DNA of 64,000 nt from Pseudomonas fluvialis (lineage in GTDB: Bacteria; Pseudomonadota; Gammaproteobacteria; Pseudomonadales; Pseudomonadaceae): contig NZ_JACHLL010000001.1 in assembly GCF_014207935.1 (NCBI RefSeq), positions 1,012,009 to 1,076,008 on the forward strand, in the 5' to 3' direction. A model generated the notes under the pieces. The model searched no databases. It saw only the letters and a program-made list of their open reading frames with translations, and was not told the origin of the DNA. The translations under genes were made by a program, and so were the position numbers. Shown one piece after another: positions 19,443-29,487 of the stretch (its first letter is position 1; every line of letters starts with the position of its first letter).

Positions 19443-21213
19443 TGCCGTTGTTGCCCTCGCCCTCACTGCCGCGGCCCTGCCTGCGCAGGCCCTGCAGGTA
19501 AGTATCCGGGATGCCGCGGGTGCGCCTCTGCCGCTGGCCATGGTCACGCTGAAGGCCGAGCGCCCGCTGCGCGCCGCCGGTGACGACAACGGCTATCCGC
19601 GTGAGCGCACCGAGCAACGCATCAGCCCGGAAATCACCGCTTTCGCCGGCCCGGATGGCCGCGTGCAGATTGACTACCCGGAAGCCGTTCCGCTGAATCT
19701 GCGCGTGCGTGTGCCGGGCTATCAGGACCTGGCCCAGACCGGCGTCAGCGCCGATGCCACTCTGGAACTGCGTCTAACCGCCGAGACCGATCCGGCCGCG
19801 CTGGCCGCTCAGCAGCCGGCCAACGCCTGGTTCGCCGCGCTGGATTTCGGCGGTGATGCCGAGCTGAAGAAAACCGCCATGGAGCAGTGCAGCTTCTGCC
19901 ACCAGCAGGGCAGCTTCTTTATGCGCCGGGAACGATCGGAAGAAGAGTGGCAGCAGGTGATGGAGCGCATGATCGGCTATGGCGCGCGCCCCTCCAGCGA
20001 GCACCAGCCCAAGCTGATCGAGGTGTTCCAGAAGGGTTACACCGACCTGCGCCAGCACCCGGAAAAAGTCCTGCGCGCCAAACCCTGGGAAACCCATCTG
20101 GCCGGCGCACAGGTGCGCGAGTGGCCGATCGGCGACCCCTTCTCGCAGATGCACGACCTGCTGCTGCACAGCAACGGCAAGGTCTATGTGGGCGACAACC
20201 TGCAGGACCGCCTGTGGGAAATCGATCCGAAAACCGGCCAGACCCTGGTCTACAAGACCCCGGTGGACGAGGGTGACGAAATCGGCGGGCTGTTCAGCGG
20301 CCGCCTGAAGACCTACCCCAAGCTGGAGACCACCGCCGGCATCCACTCCTTCGCCGAGTCGCCGAAGGATGGTCACATCTTCATCACCCCATCGCTGCAG
20401 CAGCGCCTGTTCGAGTTCGATCCGGTGAGCAAGGTTTTCACCACCCACTATTTCGACGACGGTCTGTACCCGCACACCGTACGCATCGATGCCCAGGACA
20501 ACGTCTGGTTCACCCTGGCGCTGTCCAACCAGGTGGGCCGTTTCGACCGCCAGACCAAGAGCTTCCGCACCTACGGTCTGCCGGCGCGCAGCACCAAGGA
20601 AGAAGTGGGCCTGGCGCTCAATGGTGTGGTGCGCAAGCTGATGAACTGGGGCATGCCGATGCACTGGTTGCCGGTGGACAAGCGCGTGACCGGTATGCCG
20701 CTGCCCTATGGCATCGACGTGGCACCGGATGGCCGGGTGTGGTTTGCCCGCCTGCATGCCGACTCCATCGGCGTGATCGACCCCAAGACCGACAGCGTGC
20801 AGGTGATCGACACGCCGTTCCAGGGCCCGCGCCGCCTGCGCGCCGACGCCGTGGGCGATATCTGGATCGCCGCCTTCCCCGAGGCCAAGATCGTCCGCTA
20901 CCACCCGGCCGACGGCAGCTTCAGCGACTACCCGCTGCCCACCGCGCTGAACGGTGCCGAGACCCCCTACTCGCTCAATGTCGACCGTGCCCGCCAGCAG
21001 GTCTGGGTCACCGGCACCGCCTCGGACAGCCTGATGCGCCTGGATATCGCCAGCGGCCAGTGGCGCACCTTCCCCATGTCGCGCAAGGTGACCTTCACCC
21101 GCGACATCGAGATTGCCGCCGACGGCAGCGTGTTCACCAGCAACGGCGCCTTCCCCAGCTGGCAGATCGAGGACGGCCAGCCGACTCTGATCGAGCTCAA
21201 GCCGGGCCAGTGA
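19435..21213 (+). CDS. Secreted Vgb-like beta-propeller protein with N-terminal carboxypeptidase-regulatory-like domain and a CxxCH heme motif
   Basis: 592 residues from the ATG at 19435. A Sec signal peptide ends near LPAQALQ (residue 22). An Ig-like carboxypeptidase-regulatory domain (about 22-110) follows. CSFCH (Cys152-Cys155-His156) is a canonical c-type heme attachment motif in a helix MEQCSFCHQQGSFFMRR. The rest (about 215-590) is a repeated propeller with the DAQDNVWFTLALSNQVGRFD and DGRVWFARLHADSIGVID blades typical of streptogramin B lyase (Vgb). The protein should be exported to the periplasm. An enzymatic role in cleaving or oxidising a ring compound is inference only; the heme motif is unusual for Vgb lyases in the strict sense. 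Confidence 0.8.
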   Translation: MRNAVVALALTAAALPAQALQVSIRDAAGAPLPLAMVTLKAERPLRAAGDDNGYPRERTEQRISPEITAFAGPDGRVQIDYPEAVPLNLRVRVPGYQDLAQTGVSADATLELRLTAETDPAALAAQQPANAWFAALDFGGDAELKKTAMEQCSFCHQQGSFFMRRERSEEEWQQVMERMIGYGARPSSEHQPKLIEVFQKGYTDLRQHPEKVLRAKPWETHLAGAQVREWPIGDPFSQMHDLLLHSNGKVYVGDNLQDRLWEIDPKTGQTLVYKTPVDEGDEIGGLFSGRLKTYPKLETTAGIHSFAESPKDGHIFITPSLQQRLFEFDPVSKVFTTHYFDDGLYPHTVRIDAQDNVWFTLALSNQVGRFDRQTKSFRTYGLPARSTKEEVGLALNGVVRKLMNWGMPMHWLPVDKRVTGMPLPYGIDVAPDGRVWFARLHADSIGVIDPKTDSVQVIDTPFQGPRRLRADAVGDIWIAAFPEAKIVRYHPADGSFSDYPLPTALNGAETPYSLNVDRARQQVWVTGTASDSLMRLDIASGQWRTFPMSRKVTFTRDIEIAADGSVFTSNGAFPSWQIEDGQPTLIELKPGQ

Positions 21214-21262
21214 TGCCTTCGCGGCGGCCTGCTACGGGCCGCCGCTTTCCGGAGTACCTGTC

Positions 21263-22453
21263 TTGTCCGCATCCCCCTACAGCCGCTGGGATTTGATTCG
21301 TTTCTTCGTGGCCTGTCTGGCCGGTTTTCTCGCCGGTCACCTGACCAATTACACAGTGATCCTTTACGCCCAGGATGTCTGGGGCCGCGATGCGCTGGCC
21401 GGCGCCGGCTTTGCCCTGTGCTTCGGCGTGCCGCTGCTGCTCGGCTGGCCGGCCGGCGCCTGGTGCGACCAGCATTCGCCGCAGCGAATCGCGCAGATCG
21501 CCCATGGCGCCTTTCTCGCCGCCCTGCTCTGGCTGGCGGCGGCCAGCCGCAGCGAGCACTGGGGGGTGACCTTCTACCTGCTCGGCGCCACCTGCGCCGG
21601 CATCGGCTGGGCGCTGCTCGCTCCGGCGCGCATGGCCCTGCTCGGTCGTTTGGCCGGTGAGCGCCAGGCCAAGCTGGCGGTGCTGTTCAATGCCCTGGTA
21701 ATGCTCGGTTTCGGCCTGGCGCCGTTGCTGCTGGCACTGGCCCGCACCCAGGGCGGCTGGCCGGCGGTGCAGGCCAGCGGCCTGGCGCTGTTCATGCTCG
21801 CCAGCGTGCTGTTGCTGGGGCTCAAGGTGCCGGCGCTGGGTGGCGAGGGCCATGTGCTGGAGCGCATCCGCCAGGGCTTCGCCTATGCCCTGGGCACGCC
21901 GCTGCTGGCCCAGGCGTTGCTCACGGCGGTGCTGATTTATCTGGCCATGGGGCCGATTCAGGTGATGCTGCCGCGCTTTGCCCAGCAGACGTTGATGCTC
22001 TCCGAGATGGGCCGTGGCCTGTTCCTCGGTGCCCTGGCGCTGGCGCTGCTGCTCGGCGGCGCGCTGGCCCTGCCGCTGGCGCGGCGCTTCGGCCAGGGCC
22101 GCAGTCTGCTCGTGGCCGCCGTGCTCAGCGGCGTGGCCCTGAGCCTGCTCGGCCTGCAGGAGAGTCTGCTGGGTGCCCTGCTCTGTCTCGGCGCCAACGG
22201 CATGGGCGCGGGGCTGGCGGTCAGCCTGATCGTCGCGCTGCTGCAGCACGAAAGCGAGCCGGCCCTGCGTGGCCGTCTGCTGAGCCTGTATACCGTGACC
22301 AGTCAGGTGATTCCGGCCGCCGGCGGACTCGGCGCCGGGCTGCTGCTGGAACTGCTGCCAGCCAGCACCGGCCTGCTGCTGTGTGGCGTCAGCCTGACGC
22401 TGCTATTCAGTTTGGCGGCCTGGCGGCTGGTTGGTCTGCGCGCCTATGCCTGA
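21263..22453 (+). CDS. MFS transporter
   Basis: 396 residues with about twelve membrane segments and the loop 2-3 region GWPAGAWCDQHSPQRIAQ. The start is TTG at 21263, chosen because GGAG lies 8 nt upstream and the first membrane helix begins at residue 9. It is 49 nt after the propeller gene and completes the BASS-SDR-propeller-MFS cluster, so it probably imports or exports the substrate or product of that pathway. The subfamily was not recognised. Confidence 0.8.
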   Translation: MSASPYSRWDLIRFFVACLAGFLAGHLTNYTVILYAQDVWGRDALAGAGFALCFGVPLLLGWPAGAWCDQHSPQRIAQIAHGAFLAALLWLAAASRSEHWGVTFYLLGATCAGIGWALLAPARMALLGRLAGERQAKLAVLFNALVMLGFGLAPLLLALARTQGGWPAVQASGLALFMLASVLLLGLKVPALGGEGHVLERIRQGFAYALGTPLLAQALLTAVLIYLAMGPIQVMLPRFAQQTLMLSEMGRGLFLGALALALLLGGALALPLARRFGQGRSLLVAAVLSGVALSLLGLQESLLGALLCLGANGMGAGLAVSLIVALLQHESEPALRGRLLSLYTVTSQVIPAAGGLGAGLLLELLPASTGLLLCGVSLTLLFSLAAWRLVGLRAYA

Positions 22454-22500
22454 GGCGAGCAATACTTTGCAAAACCTGTTTGCTTGAGCGTTTTGCTCAG

Positions 22501-22600
22501 TATTAATAAGGTGTCGCTTGTGACACCGGGCCCCTCTGGCGGTTAACACCGCGATGTCGGAGTCACAGTCTGTACAACTTCGACTGTAAGGAGGGGCTCC
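22501..22600 (+). promoter_or_regulatory. Structured 5' leader of terC that sequesters the Shine-Dalgarno
   Basis: The leader contains hairpin GGTGTC/GACACC (22510-22515 with 22522-22527). An outer stem then pairs GCCCCTC (22530-22536) with GAGGGGC (22591-22597) and encloses two hairpins: GCGGT/ACCGC (22539-22543 with 22548-22552) and ACAGTC/GACTGT (22565-22570 with 22582-22587). The 3' side of the outer stem contains the Shine-Dalgarno AAGGAGG (22588-22594), 6 nt before the ATG. TerC genes are often under manganese (yybP-ykoY) riboswitches, but I do not see that family's conserved GGGGAGUAG loop, so this is a candidate, not an identified, riboswitch. Confidence 0.55.
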
Positions 22601-23605
22601 ATGACTGCCCTAGAAACGTTTCTCTTCGCCGACTTCCTCGGCACTGCCACCTGGTTGTGGCTGGTCTTCCTCGGGGTAGTGATTACCCTGCTGGCCTTCG
22701 ATCTGGGTGTCCTTCACCGCGACAACCATGAGATCGGCATCAAGGAAAGCCTGCTGCTTTCGGCGGGTTATATCTCAGCGGGTCTGTTGTTCGCCGTCTG
22801 GGTGTTCTACCAGAAGGGCGGTGACGCCAGCATGGATTACCTCACCGGTTTCCTGATCGAAAAATCGTTGTCCATGGACAACGTCTTCGTCATGGCGCTG
22901 ATCTTCAGCTTCCTGGCCATCCCTCGGCAGTACCAGCACAAGGTGCTGTTCTGGGGAATCATGGGTGTGATCGTGTTGCGCGCCCTGATGATCGGCCTGG
23001 GTGCCGCGCTGATCCACGAGTTCAGCTGGATTCTCTACGTGTTCGGTGCCTTCCTGGTGCTGACCGGTGTGAAGATGCTGTTCTCCAAGGTGGACGATCA
23101 TCCGGATCTGGAGAACAACTGGCTGGTGAAATGGCTGCGAGGCCACCTGCGGGTGACCGATCGCCTGCATGAGCAGCGCTTCTTCGTGCGTCAGCCGGAT
23201 GCCTCGGGCAAGACCGTGCTGTGGATAACCCCGCTGTTCCTGGCGTTGATCCTGATCGAGTGCGCCGACCTGGTCTTCGCGGTCGACAGCGTGCCGGCGA
23301 TCTTCGCCATCACCCAGGACCCGTTCATTGTCTACACCTCGAACATCTTTGCGATCCTGGGCCTGCGCGCGCTGTATTTTGCCCTGGCCGCGCTGATCCA
23401 CCGCTTCGCCTACCTGAAGTACGCCCTGGCGCTGATTCTGGTGTTCGTCGGCTCGAAGATCTTCCTGGTGGGCATCATCGGCAAGATCCCGGCTGTGGTG
23501 TCGCTGAGCGTGACGATCGGCCTGCTGATTGGTGGCGTACTGCTGTCGCTGCACAAGACCCGGGGTGAGGCCGAGGCCATCAGCCACGACAAACCTGCCG
23601 CTTAA
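22601..23605 (+). CDS. TerC/Alx family integral membrane protein
   Basis: 334 residues with eight or nine membrane segments. Conserved acidic motifs of the family are present: FDLGVLHRDNHEI near residue 35, EKSLSMDNVFVMALI near residue 87, and ECADLVFAVDSVPAIFAITQ near residue 215. Members such as E. coli Alx and B. subtilis MeeF/MeeY are linked to manganese export and to metallation of exoproteins. The gene stands alone between a structured leader and a bidirectional terminator. Confidence 0.9.
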   Translation: MTALETFLFADFLGTATWLWLVFLGVVITLLAFDLGVLHRDNHEIGIKESLLLSAGYISAGLLFAVWVFYQKGGDASMDYLTGFLIEKSLSMDNVFVMALIFSFLAIPRQYQHKVLFWGIMGVIVLRALMIGLGAALIHEFSWILYVFGAFLVLTGVKMLFSKVDDHPDLENNWLVKWLRGHLRVTDRLHEQRFFVRQPDASGKTVLWITPLFLALILIECADLVFAVDSVPAIFAITQDPFIVYTSNIFAILGLRALYFALAALIHRFAYLKYALALILVFVGSKIFLVGIIGKIPAVVSLSVTIGLLIGGVLLSLHKTRGEAEAISHDKPAA

Positions 23606-23621
23606 CGCGGTGCGAAGGTAA

Positions 23622-23653
23622 AACAAGGGCCGCGATTGCGGCCCTTGTTCGTT
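23622..23653. terminator. Bidirectional terminator between terC and the repeat-protein gene
   Basis: ACAAGGGCCGC (23623-23633) pairs with GCGGCCCTTGT (23638-23648) around GATT. TTCGTT follows on the plus strand and GTTTTAC on the minus strand, so it can serve both convergent transcripts. Confidence 0.85.
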
Positions 23654-23678
23654 ATAGGGTGAAGCGTCCGTTGCTGGC

Positions 23679-24038
23679 TCAGTCGTCGCTGCGCCCGGTG
23701 TAGCGGCCACTGTCGTCGTAGTGGCGGCCATCAACGTCTTCCCGGCCGAGGTAGCGCCCGCTGCTGTCATAGCGCCGGCCATCGTCGTCCGCGCGCCCGG
23801 TGTAGCGACCGCTGGCATCGTACTGGCGGCCGTCCTGGTCTTCGCGGCCCACATAGCGTCCGCTGTCGTCATAGCGACGGCCGTCGTCGTCCTCGCGCCC
23901 GACATAACGCCCGCTGCTGTCGTAGGAGCGCCCGTCATCATCGGTGCGGCCCAGGTAGCGCCCGCTGTCATCGTAATGGCGTTGCTCGGCGTGGACAGCG
24001 AAGCCGAGCAGCAGGCAGCACAGTAGGGACAGGCGCAT
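23679..24038 (-). CDS. Secreted protein made of tandem 17-residue YDxSGRY repeats
   Basis: 119 residues from the ATG at 24038. A signal peptide (MRLSLLCCLLLGFAVHA) is followed almost entirely by six copies of a 17-residue unit with consensus YDDSGRYxGRxDDDGRR, the last one truncated. The unit is highly hydrophilic and rich in Asp, Arg, Gly and Tyr, with a regular alternation that suggests a short beta-strand or solenoid, perhaps calcium or polyanion binding. The function is unknown. The DNA repeats every 51 bp, so copy number may vary between strains. It follows the lipoprotein gene by 44 nt and is probably co-transcribed. Longer frames running upstream are shadows. Confidence 0.75.
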   Translation of the reverse strand: MRLSLLCCLLLGFAVHAEQRHYDDSGRYLGRTDDDGRSYDSSGRYVGREDDDGRRYDDSGRYVGREDQDGRQYDASGRYTGRADDDGRRYDSSGRYLGREDVDGRHYDDSGRYTGRSDD

Positions 24039-24082
24039 GAAGGGGTTCTCGCGGCAGTGATGGTCGGTTCGACCGCCTGGCC

Positions 24083-24814
24083 TCAATCGCGTTCCAGCAG
24101 CCAGCGTCGGGCACCGGGACGGTAGTTGGGCTTCTCGTCGGGCGCGGCGAAGTTGATCGCCTCGAACAGACTGAGCTGATCGCCATCCAGACTGAACAGC
24201 CACTCGCGGCCCTGCTCGCCCAGTTGCAGCCACAGGCTGTCGTGTTCGCCGGCCATGTCGGCGCAGTCGCCTGCAAGGCACAGGGCATAGCGCTCGCTGC
24301 CGGGTAGGCCCTCGACCTGACCGTCGGGGTGGAAGTGCACCAGGCCACCCTGCCCTGGCCCTTCGATGATCTGCCACTGGCCACCGAGGAGCGCGGCATA
24401 CAGGCTCTGTTCGAAGCTGCTGCCCAGTGGGGCGGCAGGCTCGACCTTGATGGTCGGGCGCGCAAACATCTGTTTGGGGAAGAAGTCGCTGGCGCCCTGC
24501 TCCAGTTGCTCGCCGCGCTGGTACAGGTACTGGTGCTGTTCTTCGCTCAGGTCGAAACGCCAGATACCGTCCTGGGCCTGGCGCAGTGCGCCTTCTCCGA
24601 TCTCGAAGCCGTTGCCGAAGCGCGCCCGGTTGAGCGGGCTGTCCAGCTGCCATTCCAGGTTGGGGCCGTAGGCGAGGATGGCTTCGCGCAGCTTTCCGCT
24701 TTGCTTTGCCGCGTTGATGGCGTCCTGGTTGATCCAGATGCCGTCGGGCGAGCGGGACTGGCTGCAGCCGCCGAGGAGCAGGCCGAGGGCGAGCAGGCTG
24801 AGGGCTATGCGCAT
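24083..24814 (-). CDS. Lipoprotein of unknown function
   Basis: 243 residues from the ATG at 24814. A lipoprotein signal ends at LLLGGC (Cys17), followed by SQSRSPDGIW. The mature part contains WINQDAINAAKQSGKLREAIL, repeated short beta segments and several Trp. No family was recognised beyond hypothetical Pseudomonas lipoproteins. It follows ridA by 50 nt with a GC-rich hairpin between (24835-24857) that is only weakly terminator-like, so it may receive read-through from the spoT-ridA operon. Confidence 0.72.
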   Translation of the reverse strand: MRIALSLLALGLLLGGCSQSRSPDGIWINQDAINAAKQSGKLREAILAYGPNLEWQLDSPLNRARFGNGFEIGEGALRQAQDGIWRFDLSEEQHQYLYQRGEQLEQGASDFFPKQMFARPTIKVEPAAPLGSSFEQSLYAALLGGQWQIIEGPGQGGLVHFHPDGQVEGLPGSERYALCLAGDCADMAGEHDSLWLQLGEQGREWLFSLDGDQLSLFEAINFAAPDEKPNYRPGARRWLLERD

Positions 24815-24834
24815 GATCGGCACCTCGTAAACGC

Positions 24835-24857
24835 AGCGGGCGCCCTGGGGCGCCCGC
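24835..24857 (-). terminator. GC-rich hairpin after ridA, weak terminator or processing site
   Basis: GCGGGCGCC and GGCGCCCGC arms (within 24835-24857) flank a short loop. No T-run of more than three bases follows leftward, so termination may be partial. Confidence 0.4.
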
Positions 24858-24864
24858 GCAAGCA

Positions 24865-25245
24865 TCAGGACAGAACCAGGATGCCGTCCATTTCGACCAT
24901 GGCGCCACGCGGCAGCGCGGCGACGCCGATGGCGGCGCGGGCTGGGTACGGCTGCTGGAAGTAACGGCCCATGACTTCGTTGACCTTGGCGAAGTGGCTG
25001 AGGTCGGTGAGGAAGATGTTGAGCTTGACCACGTCCTGGAAGCTGCCGCCGGCGGCTTCGATCACGGCCTTGAGGTTTTCGAAGACCTGTACGGTCTGTT
25101 CCTCGAAACCTTCCACCAGTTCCATGGTCTTGGGGTCCAGCGGAATCTGCCCGGACAGGTAGACGGTGTTGCCCGCCTTGATCGCCTGGGAGTAGGTGCC
25201 AATGGCGGCTGGGGCGTTTGGCGAGGTGATGACGGTCTTGCTCAT
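24865..25245 (-). CDS. ridA: RidA family reactive-intermediate deaminase
   Basis: 126 residues of the YjgF/RidA family. The signature [21 protein letters not shown], the substrate-binding arginine in [21 protein letters not shown] and the final Glu are present. RidA hydrolyses reactive enamines and imines formed by PLP enzymes such as threonine dehydratase, releasing 2-oxoacids and ammonia and protecting other PLP enzymes. It is 79 nt downstream of spoT, an arrangement seen across Pseudomonas. Confidence 0.92.
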   Translation of the reverse strand: MSKTVITSPNAPAAIGTYSQAIKAGNTVYLSGQIPLDPKTMELVEGFEEQTVQVFENLKAVIEAAGGSFQDVVKLNIFLTDLSHFAKVNEVMGRYFQQPYPARAAIGVAALPRGAMVEMDGILVLS

Positions 25246-25324
25246 GCAATGCTCCTTCTAGGGCTGCGTGGACGCAGCGGAATCAAATCAGTGTAGGGCC
25301 GGCTCAAGGTTTGGCGAGCGGCTG

Positions 25325-27433
25325 TCAGGCGCGCACGCGGGTGATGTGGATCACGCCCTTGAGTGTGCGCAACTTCTTGATGACGCGCGCCAGGTGCGCG
25401 CGGTCATGCACGCTGACCAGCAATTGCACGACGCTGATGCGGCCGTCGCGCTCATCCATGCCGATCTTTTCGATGTTGCCGTCGGCGGCGGCCACGCTGC
25501 CGGCCAGGGTGGCGATCAGGCCGCGCTGGTGTTCCAGTTCGACGCGCAGTTCGACATTGAACTCGCCGGTGACATCCTTGGCCCAGGACAGGGCGATGCA
25601 CTTTTCCGGGTTGTGGCGGATGTCGCTGATGTTCTTGCAGCTTTCCAGGTGCACCACCATGCCTTTGCCCGCCGACAGATGGCCGACGATGGGGTCGCCG
25701 GGGATCGGCGTGCAGCACTTGGCGTAGTTCAGCACCAGTCCTTCGGTTCCACGGATGGCCAGCGGACCGTCGCTTTGCGCACGACTCTCGCCGCCCTCGC
25801 TGTGCAGGCGGCGGGCCACGACGAAGGCCATGCGGTTGCCCAGACCGATCTCTTCGAGCAGGTCTTCGCGCAGCTCCAGCTGGTACTCGGTGAGGATCTG
25901 CTGGATGCGCTCTTCGGAAATCTTGTCCAGATGGCTGTCGAAGCCGGCCAGCACCTTGTTCAGCATGCGCTCGCCGAGGCTGATCGATTCCGAGCGGCGC
26001 TGCAGCTTGAGGGCATGGCGGATGTGCGTGCGGGCCTTGCCGGTGACCACGAAGTTGAGCCAGGCCGGATTGGGCCGGGCGCCCGGCGCGCTGACGATTT
26101 CCACGGTGGAGCCGCTCTGCAGCGGTTCGGACAGCGGCGCCAGGCGGCGGTTGATGCGGCAGGCGATGCAGCTGTTGCCGACATCGGTGTGCACGGCGTA
26201 GGCGAAATCGACCGCAGTGGAGCCTTTGGGCAACTCCATGATGCGGCCCTTGGGCGTGAACACGTAGACCTCGTCCGGGAACAGGTCGATCTTCACGCTT
26301 TCAATGAATTCCAGCGAGTTGCCGGCGCGCTGCTGCAGTTCGAGGATGCCCTTGACCCACTGGCGCGCGCGGGCGTGGCTGCCCTTGGGCTGGTCGTCTT
26401 CGGCCGACTTGTACAGCCAGTGCGCGGCGATGCCGTGGTTGGCCAGCTCTTCCATCTCGCGGGTGCGGATCTGGATCTCGATGGGCACCCCATGCATGCC
26501 GAACAGCGTGGTGTGCAGCGACTGGTAGCCGTTGGCCTTTGGAATCGCGATGTAGTCCTTGAAGCGGCCGGGCAGCGGCTTGTACAGATTGTGCACGGCG
26601 CCCAGCACGCGGTAGCAGGTGTCGACCTTGTCGACCACGATGCGGAAGGCGTAGACGTCCATGATCTCGTTGAACGCCCGGCGCTTGCCGCGCATCTTCT
26701 GGTAGATGCTGTACAGGTGCTTCTCGCGACCGCTGATTTCGCCGTGCATGCCTTCACGTTCGAGGCAGTTGACCAGCGATTCCTGCAACTTGTTCAGGAT
26801 TTCCTTGCGGTTGCCGCGCGCCTTGCGCACTGCGCCACGGATGCGTTCGGAGCGCATCGGGTGCATGGCCTTGAAGCCAAGGTCCTCGAATTCCACGTAC
26901 ATGCTGTGCATGCCCAGCCGGTTGGCGATGGGGGCGTAGATTTCCAGGGTTTCCTTGGCGATGCGCCGGCGCTTCTCGCCGGCCAGCACTTCCAGGGTGC
27001 GCATGTTGTGCAGGCGGTCGGCCAGCTTGACCAGGATCACGCGGATATCGCGGGCCATGGCCATGGCCATCTTCTGGAAGTTCTCGGCTTGCGCTTCGGC
27101 CTTGGTCTGGAAGTCCATCTGGGTCAGCTTGCTGACGCCGTCGACCAGTTCGGCGACGGTTTCACCGAACTGCCCGGCGAGGGCTTCCTTGGGAATACCG
27201 GTGTCCTCGATGACGTCGTGAAGCATCGCGGCCATCAGGCTCTGATGGTCCATGTGCATGTCGGCGAGGATGCTGGCCACGGCCAGCGGGTGGGTCACGT
27301 AGGGCTCACCGCTGCGGCGGCGTTGCCCGTCGTGCGCCTGTTCGGCGTAGTAGAACGCCCGGCGGACCAGGTTGACCTGGTCCGGGCCGAGGTAGGTCGA
27401 AAGTCGTTCGGCGAGGCTGTCTATGCTCGGCAT
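25325..27433 (-). CDS. spoT: Bifunctional (p)ppGpp synthetase/hydrolase SpoT
   Basis: 702 residues. The N-terminal HD hydrolase domain has HPLAVASIL, MAAMLHDVIEDTG and the conserved LADRLHNMRTL. The synthetase domain includes KANGYQSLHTTL and EIQIRTREM. TGS (VFTPKGRIMELPKGSTAVDFAYAVHTDVG region), helical, zinc-finger-like and ACT domains follow. SpoT makes and degrades (p)ppGpp in response to starvation for carbon, fatty acid or iron. The gene is 53 nt after rpoZ, in the conserved gmk-rpoZ-spoT order; ppGpp and the omega subunit act together on RNA polymerase, and the rrn promoters at the right edge have GC-rich discriminators that would respond to it. Confidence 0.96.
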   Translation of the reverse strand: MPSIDSLAERLSTYLGPDQVNLVRRAFYYAEQAHDGQRRRSGEPYVTHPLAVASILADMHMDHQSLMAAMLHDVIEDTGIPKEALAGQFGETVAELVDGVSKLTQMDFQTKAEAQAENFQKMAMAMARDIRVILVKLADRLHNMRTLEVLAGEKRRRIAKETLEIYAPIANRLGMHSMYVEFEDLGFKAMHPMRSERIRGAVRKARGNRKEILNKLQESLVNCLEREGMHGEISGREKHLYSIYQKMRGKRRAFNEIMDVYAFRIVVDKVDTCYRVLGAVHNLYKPLPGRFKDYIAIPKANGYQSLHTTLFGMHGVPIEIQIRTREMEELANHGIAAHWLYKSAEDDQPKGSHARARQWVKGILELQQRAGNSLEFIESVKIDLFPDEVYVFTPKGRIMELPKGSTAVDFAYAVHTDVGNSCIACRINRRLAPLSEPLQSGSTVEIVSAPGARPNPAWLNFVVTGKARTHIRHALKLQRRSESISLGERMLNKVLAGFDSHLDKISEERIQQILTEYQLELREDLLEEIGLGNRMAFVVARRLHSEGGESRAQSDGPLAIRGTEGLVLNYAKCCTPIPGDPIVGHLSAGKGMVVHLESCKNISDIRHNPEKCIALSWAKDVTGEFNVELRVELEHQRGLIATLAGSVAAADGNIEKIGMDERDGRISVVQLLVSVHDRAHLARVIKKLRTLKGVIHITRVRA

Positions 27434-27486
27434 GGGAGGCCTCCCTGCTCGTCGCGTGACAGCGCCAGACTTCGGCCCGTCATCGC

Positions 27487-27750
27487 TTACAGGTCCTCGG
27501 CGGACCCTTCCTCGAAGGCAGCGAACAGCGGCTCTTCTTCAACCAGCTCTTCTTCGGCGATGACGTCGTAGTTCACCAGGCCGCTGGCGATTTCACGCAG
27601 GGCCACCACGGTCGGCTTGTCGTTTTCCCAGGCTACTTTCGGCTCTTTGCCGCCGGTGGCCAGTTGACGGGCGCGCTTGGTGGCCAGCATGACCAGCTCG
27701 AAGCGGTTATCGACGTTGTCCAGGCAATCTTCAACGGTGACGCGGGCCAT
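27487..27750 (-). CDS. rpoZ: DNA-directed RNA polymerase omega subunit
   Basis: 87 residues, the usual size. It begins [30 protein letters not shown], the conserved fold that clamps the beta' C terminus and forms one ppGpp site on RNA polymerase. It ends with a short acidic tail typical of the family. It lies between gmk and spoT on the same strand. Confidence 0.96.
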   Translation of the reverse strand: MARVTVEDCLDNVDNRFELVMLATKRARQLATGGKEPKVAWENDKPTVVALREIASGLVNYDVIAEEELVEEEPLFAAFEEGSAEDL

Positions 27751-27839
27751 GGTGTTCCTCTAACTCTTGACGGTGTGCCCGGGCGGGCAAGCGGACTGGA
27801 TAGTCTAAAAAATCACCAGCCCTAAGGGAAGCATTGTTT

Positions 27840-29350
<1,511 letters not shown>

Positions 29351-29423
29351 GCAGGTGTCCTCGCAAAGAGTGGGCGAAAAGCGGGCAATTGTAGCGCAGC
29401 CCGGCGGCTGGCCCAATCTGGCT

Positions 29424-29452
29424 CTGTCGGCCCGGCCGGATGGCCCTATAAT
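29424..29452 (+). promoter_or_regulatory. Probable sigma70 promoter of rph
   Basis: A perfect -10 hexamer TATAAT (29447-29452) lies 36 bp before the rph start. The -35 region, CTGTCG at 29424-29429 with a 17-bp spacer, is poor. Confidence 0.5.
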
Positions 29453-29487
29453 GCCGAGGACATAAACCTGCCGTACAGGAACACCCC

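Noticed and set aside
22501..22600. Canonical yybP-ykoY riboswitch
   Set aside because: Gene context fits, but the conserved GGGGAGUAG and CNGAAA loop signatures were not found, so only a candidate structured leader is reported.
22775..23971. Repetitive 398-residue minus-strand frame crossing the terC gene and the repeat-protein locus
   Set aside because: A by-product of the 51-bp repeat, whose period divisible by three keeps other frames open.
23679..24038. CRISPR array
   Set aside because: Periodic DNA but no spacer-repeat alternation; every 51-bp unit is a coding copy and there are no cas genes.
23679..24908. Repeat-protein frame extended upstream through the lipoprotein gene
   Set aside because: The upstream part overlaps the lipoprotein gene in another frame; a signal peptide and ATG at 24038 define the real start.
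25268..27571. 767-residue plus-strand open frame
   Set aside because: Antisense shadow of spoT, which is unmistakable on the minus strand.
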